64,000 bases of DNA from Bin55 sp965203735. GTDB lineage: Bacteria; Pseudomonadota; Gammaproteobacteria; Pseudomonadales; Azotimanducaceae. Each line of letters begins with the position of its first letter. Position 1 is the first letter of the stretch. The DNA is taken from contig OZ241909.1 of assembly GCA_965203735.1 (NCBI GenBank), positions 868,001-932,000 on the forward strand, given 5' to 3'. The notes beneath the pieces were generated by a model that searched no databases, was not told the origin of the DNA, and saw only the letters and a program-made list of their open reading frames with translations. Shown piece after piece: positions 61,436 to 64,000 of this stretch. A program made the translations under genes and the position numbers.

Positions 61436-64000
61436 CTATGGCGATCCGCAGCCTTTGCCTTCATACAGCCCAACATCGTCAATCTGAACATCTAGCTCGC
61501 TCTGAGCGAGATTGAAAGAAATACGAGCTGTTGAATCCGTTTCAATTGGGACAAAACGGTGGTGGAACTCGAGGTATGCCCCATTCAGGCTTGCGCCAGT
61601 GTCTCTTGCGGGACCTCCGACTTCTGGCACAAATGCCGTCCCCATCAATGGTTTGTAGCCACCTAGTCCGTCGTCCGGTGGGCCAGTATCCACAGTTACA
61701 GTGAGGTACCTGCTGTCCTCGCTCTTTGCTTTGTAGCAGAGACTGTATTCCTTCTCCTTGTTTACAGACACCGAGTGGCTCAGACCAACTCGCCAAGTCT
61801 GCATGGGTGCGGTATCGTGAATGGTGAAGTTGGCTTCGCCATCCCAAGTGACCTCGGCCATCCCGTCGCTCAGATTCGCACTCCAATTTCCTGAACCATC
61901 GAAGGTTCCTCCGCTTGAAATGAGATTTCCGCTTTCCGCTTGGAATTCCTCGTCAAGCACAAAGAAAGGAAGGTCGTTGCTGAATAGACCATGCGGGTTC
62001 TGAACTTGCAATAGATGCATGCCAATCGTTTCTGGCAGTGAATCAAGTTGCACCAGGATGATGTTGTCTTTGCAGCTTGGAAGTTCGCCCGTCTCGCATC
62101 TAATGGATCCGTCGACTCTTCTTCCATTCAGTAGGATGTTCGCGCCTGGAAAAATGTGTGAACCACGCAGACGCATTGGTCCATTTGCGACGAGCTCGGG
62201 AAACTCTGCGGGTCTCCCTCCACCGAAAAGCGGCACAACCGGTAGTCCGACATCCCAGATTCCCGGTTGCGGATGTTCGTAATCAACGCCTTCGCCTAGT
62301 CTTGCAGTCAAAGTCGCAAGCAACCGTTCCTGTTCGGCGAGATCAAATAGCTGACTTCGCGTGTAGGAGGTGCTCGGTTCACCCACAACAAAGTAAACGC
62401 CGCCTCGATAGTCGAACTCGATTGCGGTACCCTCGCCTCCATTCTCGTCAAAGAGGATTCCCTCGCCCTGCAAGACCACAGCCTCTTCGGTATCTGAAGT
62501 TTCAAGAGCATCGAGTAGAGATTGGGTTAGAAAGTTAGACTTGGCCTTGCTGTTCAGAGTGACTTGCCGTCCGAGTGAGCCTGAGAATCCGACGCTTCCT
62601 TCCAAGATCATTTGGAACATGTCGGGATCGCTCGTAAATCCTGTTCTCTCTGAAAATCCCTGAGTATCTCCTGCAACTCGATCGGCAAAGAAGAATCGAT
62701 TTTGCGGTGCATTCTTCCATCGATCGTTGGCCCCTCGCCATGACGGGATATCCATTCCGCTACCACCGATGTTTGTATTTACCCAGAATGGCAGTCGGTG
62801 GCAATTTCCACACTGTTGCTCGTAATGGAACTCGTGAATGCCTTGGACGGCTTTTGCGGAGAGTTCGTTGGTATAGGATCGTTCGACGGAGGGAGGATAG
62901 GGAACGCTCAACAGGTAGCGCGCAAGCGCGTCACGTTCGTCCGCCGACAACTTGCCAGACTTGCCCTCGTCATTGACTTCGCAGTCTTCCGGATCGCACA
63001 TCGTCGTCGCGAGCGAACCATCGATGAGATGCAATGTGCAGCTTTCCTCGTTCTCAATATCGCAGTTGGGATCTAGCAGCACATTGTGACTGGCAGTGTT
63101 GATTCCACCAAAAGGATCGCCCACCGTGCCGTCCCAGTGATAGGGTGCGGAGCCACGCAGCCCTCGAATATCCTGGACGAGCCGAGGTTGGATTTGATCG
63201 CATCCCTTGCTACAGATCGGAGTTTCCAATACCCACAGAAGCTGGTCAGTGTGTCCATCAGGATGGCAACCTGCACAGGCGAACGTTTCCGTGCTGGAAG
63301 CACTGGCGTCATTGAAAAGGATTCGTCCAAGTTTCAGCACGGGATCTGTCGGATCGTCAAGCTGAATCGTTGTATCGAGCCTGGGGTTGGCCATATCTTC
63401 CAAGTTGACCAGCGAAACTGAATTCTCCAGTGCATTCAAGACCCACGCTTCTCTTGGAGCACCCTCTGTGTTTGACAGAAGAGCTAAGCCTCGTGGGATA
63501 GCTCCAACTTGAACTCTGCCTAGTACCTCGCCCGTATTTGCATCCATTGTGAAAACTCTATTGGATGCAGCCGCAGTGACCACAAGTGTGGCATCGTCCT
63601 CACTGATTTGTATGCCGAAGGGGGTGGCGAGAGCCATGCCAGGTTCAGGATCTTCGGGTGGTAGAGGTTCGAGATCAAAGAAAACGGGTGTAGTGCATTC
63701 GTCTCCGCTGCAGTCGATCTTTGTGATCTGATTTAGAAATGCACGGTTTTCCAATTCAGCTAGTCCATGGTCTTCCGTTCCTGCCTTGCCATTGGCGTCG
63801 TTTCGTGCTTCCGTTTGAGCTACATACACCCGATGCTGTGAATCCACCGCGATGCCATAAAGCAAAGTACCGACTGTATCGACAATCTGCATTGGTTCGC
63901 TGCGAAATGGCGGAGCATTGGTATCGAATACATAGAGATCGCGATCGGGAATCCGATCGTCCCGCACGATATCAGCCACATACCCCGCAGAAGTGCTTTG
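61436..64000 (-). CDS. Large exported propeller protein with two CxxCH heme sites (5' partial)
   Basis: At least 854 residues; the frame is open through the right edge (residues QSTSAGY before a GTG codon at 63979), so the start is outside the window. Numbering from the GTG: residues 30-200 are NHL/YncE-like propeller repeats (LLYGIAVDSQHRVYVAQ, GIQISEDDATLVVTAAAS, RGLALLSNTEGAPREAW). FACAGCHPDGH (C235-H239) and CGNCHRLPF (C390-H394) are two c-type heme sites of MauG/di-heme type spacing. The last 170 residues are a beta-sandwich resembling a carbohydrate-binding module, with GNLISSGGTFDGSGNW. Probably periplasmic or outer-surface electron transfer; partner unknown. Confidence 0.82.
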   Translation of the reverse strand, partial: QSTSAGYVADIVRDDRIPDRDLYVFDTNAPPFRSEPMQIVDTVGTLLYGIAVDSQHRVYVAQTEARNDANGKAGTEDHGLAELENRAFLNQITKIDCSGDECTTPVFFDLEPLPPEDPEPGMALATPFGIQISEDDATLVVTAAASNRVFTMDANTGEVLGRVQVGAIPRGLALLSNTEGAPREAWVLNALENSVSLVNLEDMANPRLDTTIQLDDPTDPVLKLGRILFNDASASSTETFACAGCHPDGHTDQLLWVLETPICSKGCDQIQPRLVQDIRGLRGSAPYHWDGTVGDPFGGINTASHNVLLDPNCDIENEESCTLHLIDGSLATTMCDPEDCEVNDEGKSGKLSADERDALARYLLSVPYPPSVERSYTNELSAKAVQGIHEFHYEQQCGNCHRLPFWVNTNIGGSGMDIPSWRGANDRWKNAPQNRFFFADRVAGDTQGFSERTGFTSDPDMFQMILEGSVGFSGSLGRQVTLNSKAKSNFLTQSLLDALETSDTEEAVVLQGEGILFDENGGEGTAIEFDYRGGVYFVVGEPSTSYTRSQLFDLAEQERLLATLTARLGEGVDYEHPQPGIWDVGLPVVPLFGGGRPAEFPELVANGPMRLRGSHIFPGANILLNGRRVDGSIRCETGELPSCKDNIILVQLDSLPETIGMHLLQVQNPHGLFSNDLPFFVLDEEFQAESGNLISSGGTFDGSGNWSANLSDGMAEVTWDGEANFTIHDTAPMQTWRVGLSHSVSVNKEKEYSLCYKAKSEDSRYLTVTVDTGPPDDGLGGYKPLMGTAFVPEVGGPARDTGASLNGAYLEFHHRFVPIETDSTARISFNLAQSELDVQIDDVGLYEGKGCGSP

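Overview
The window comes from a gammaproteobacterium, most likely an uncultured marine or host-associated one. Two long blocks keep gene orders known from Pseudomonas and Escherichia: gatB-gatA-gatC divergent from mreB-mreC-mreD-yhdP-tldD-pmbA, and the yrbG-kdsC-lptC-lptA-lptB-rpoN-hpf-ptsN-rapZ-HPr operon divergent from ibaG-murA. kdsD, maf and rng, usual members of these blocks, are not here. The use of GatCAB, the Pseudomonas-like Fur, and the abundance of phytanoyl-CoA dioxygenase-type, PQQ-type and FG-GAP proteins fit an oligotrophic marine lineage; the lineage is inferred, not proven.

Layout. 1-1.5 kb: end of a secreted FG-GAP/ASPIC-UnbV protein. 1.6-5.8 kb (minus): ferredoxin-NADP reductase and gatBAC. 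6.3-15.4 kb (plus): cell-shape genes, the outer-membrane lipid transporter YhdP and the TldD/PmbA protease pair. 15.4-22.3 kb (minus): LPS export (kdsC, lptCAB), sigma-54, ribosome hibernation and the nitrogen-PTS set. 22.5-24.1 kb: ibaG-murA. 24.2-30.0 kb: an AAA/DUF4143 ATPase with a phased 23-bp repeat array in its upstream region, zapE, a PQQ dehydrogenase-like protein with an N-terminal CxxCH, and an AlkD-like protein. 30.0-35.5 kb: fur, a double-ATPase peptide ABC protein, an SMP-30 lactonase-like protein, slipin and NfeD protease. 35.6-47.9 kb: an accessory metabolic region (two PhyH oxygenases, surE, Gfo/Idh oxidoreductase, serine hydrolase, PA0069-type radical SAM protein, DUF1932 dehydrogenase, atypical SDR, desaturase, CinA-like protein, enoyl-CoA hydratase, acyl-CoA dehydrogenase). 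48-52.2 kb: an island of poorly known genes, with a PDDEXK_4-type nuclease, a partner protein and an exported tandem-repeat protein. 52.4-64 kb: sucrase/ferredoxin-like protein, acyltransferase, an isocitrate/isopropylmalate dehydrogenase-family protein, prmA-purH-purD-coq7, a metallophosphoesterase and a large two-CxxCH protein cut by the right edge.

The envelope blocks work together: MreBCD directs wall synthesis, MurA starts the precursor pathway, KdsC and LptABC make and move LPS, YhdP moves phospholipid, and RapZ/PtsN/HPr can link envelope sugar and nitrogen state. Core genes start at TTG several times (murA, purD, and probably mreC, yhdP and zapE). No tRNA, rRNA, CRISPR array, insertion sequence or integrase gene was recognised. 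The least explained items are the 25.5 kb repeat array, the nuclease island at 48-52 kb, and several enzyme-family members whose usual catalytic residues are missing.
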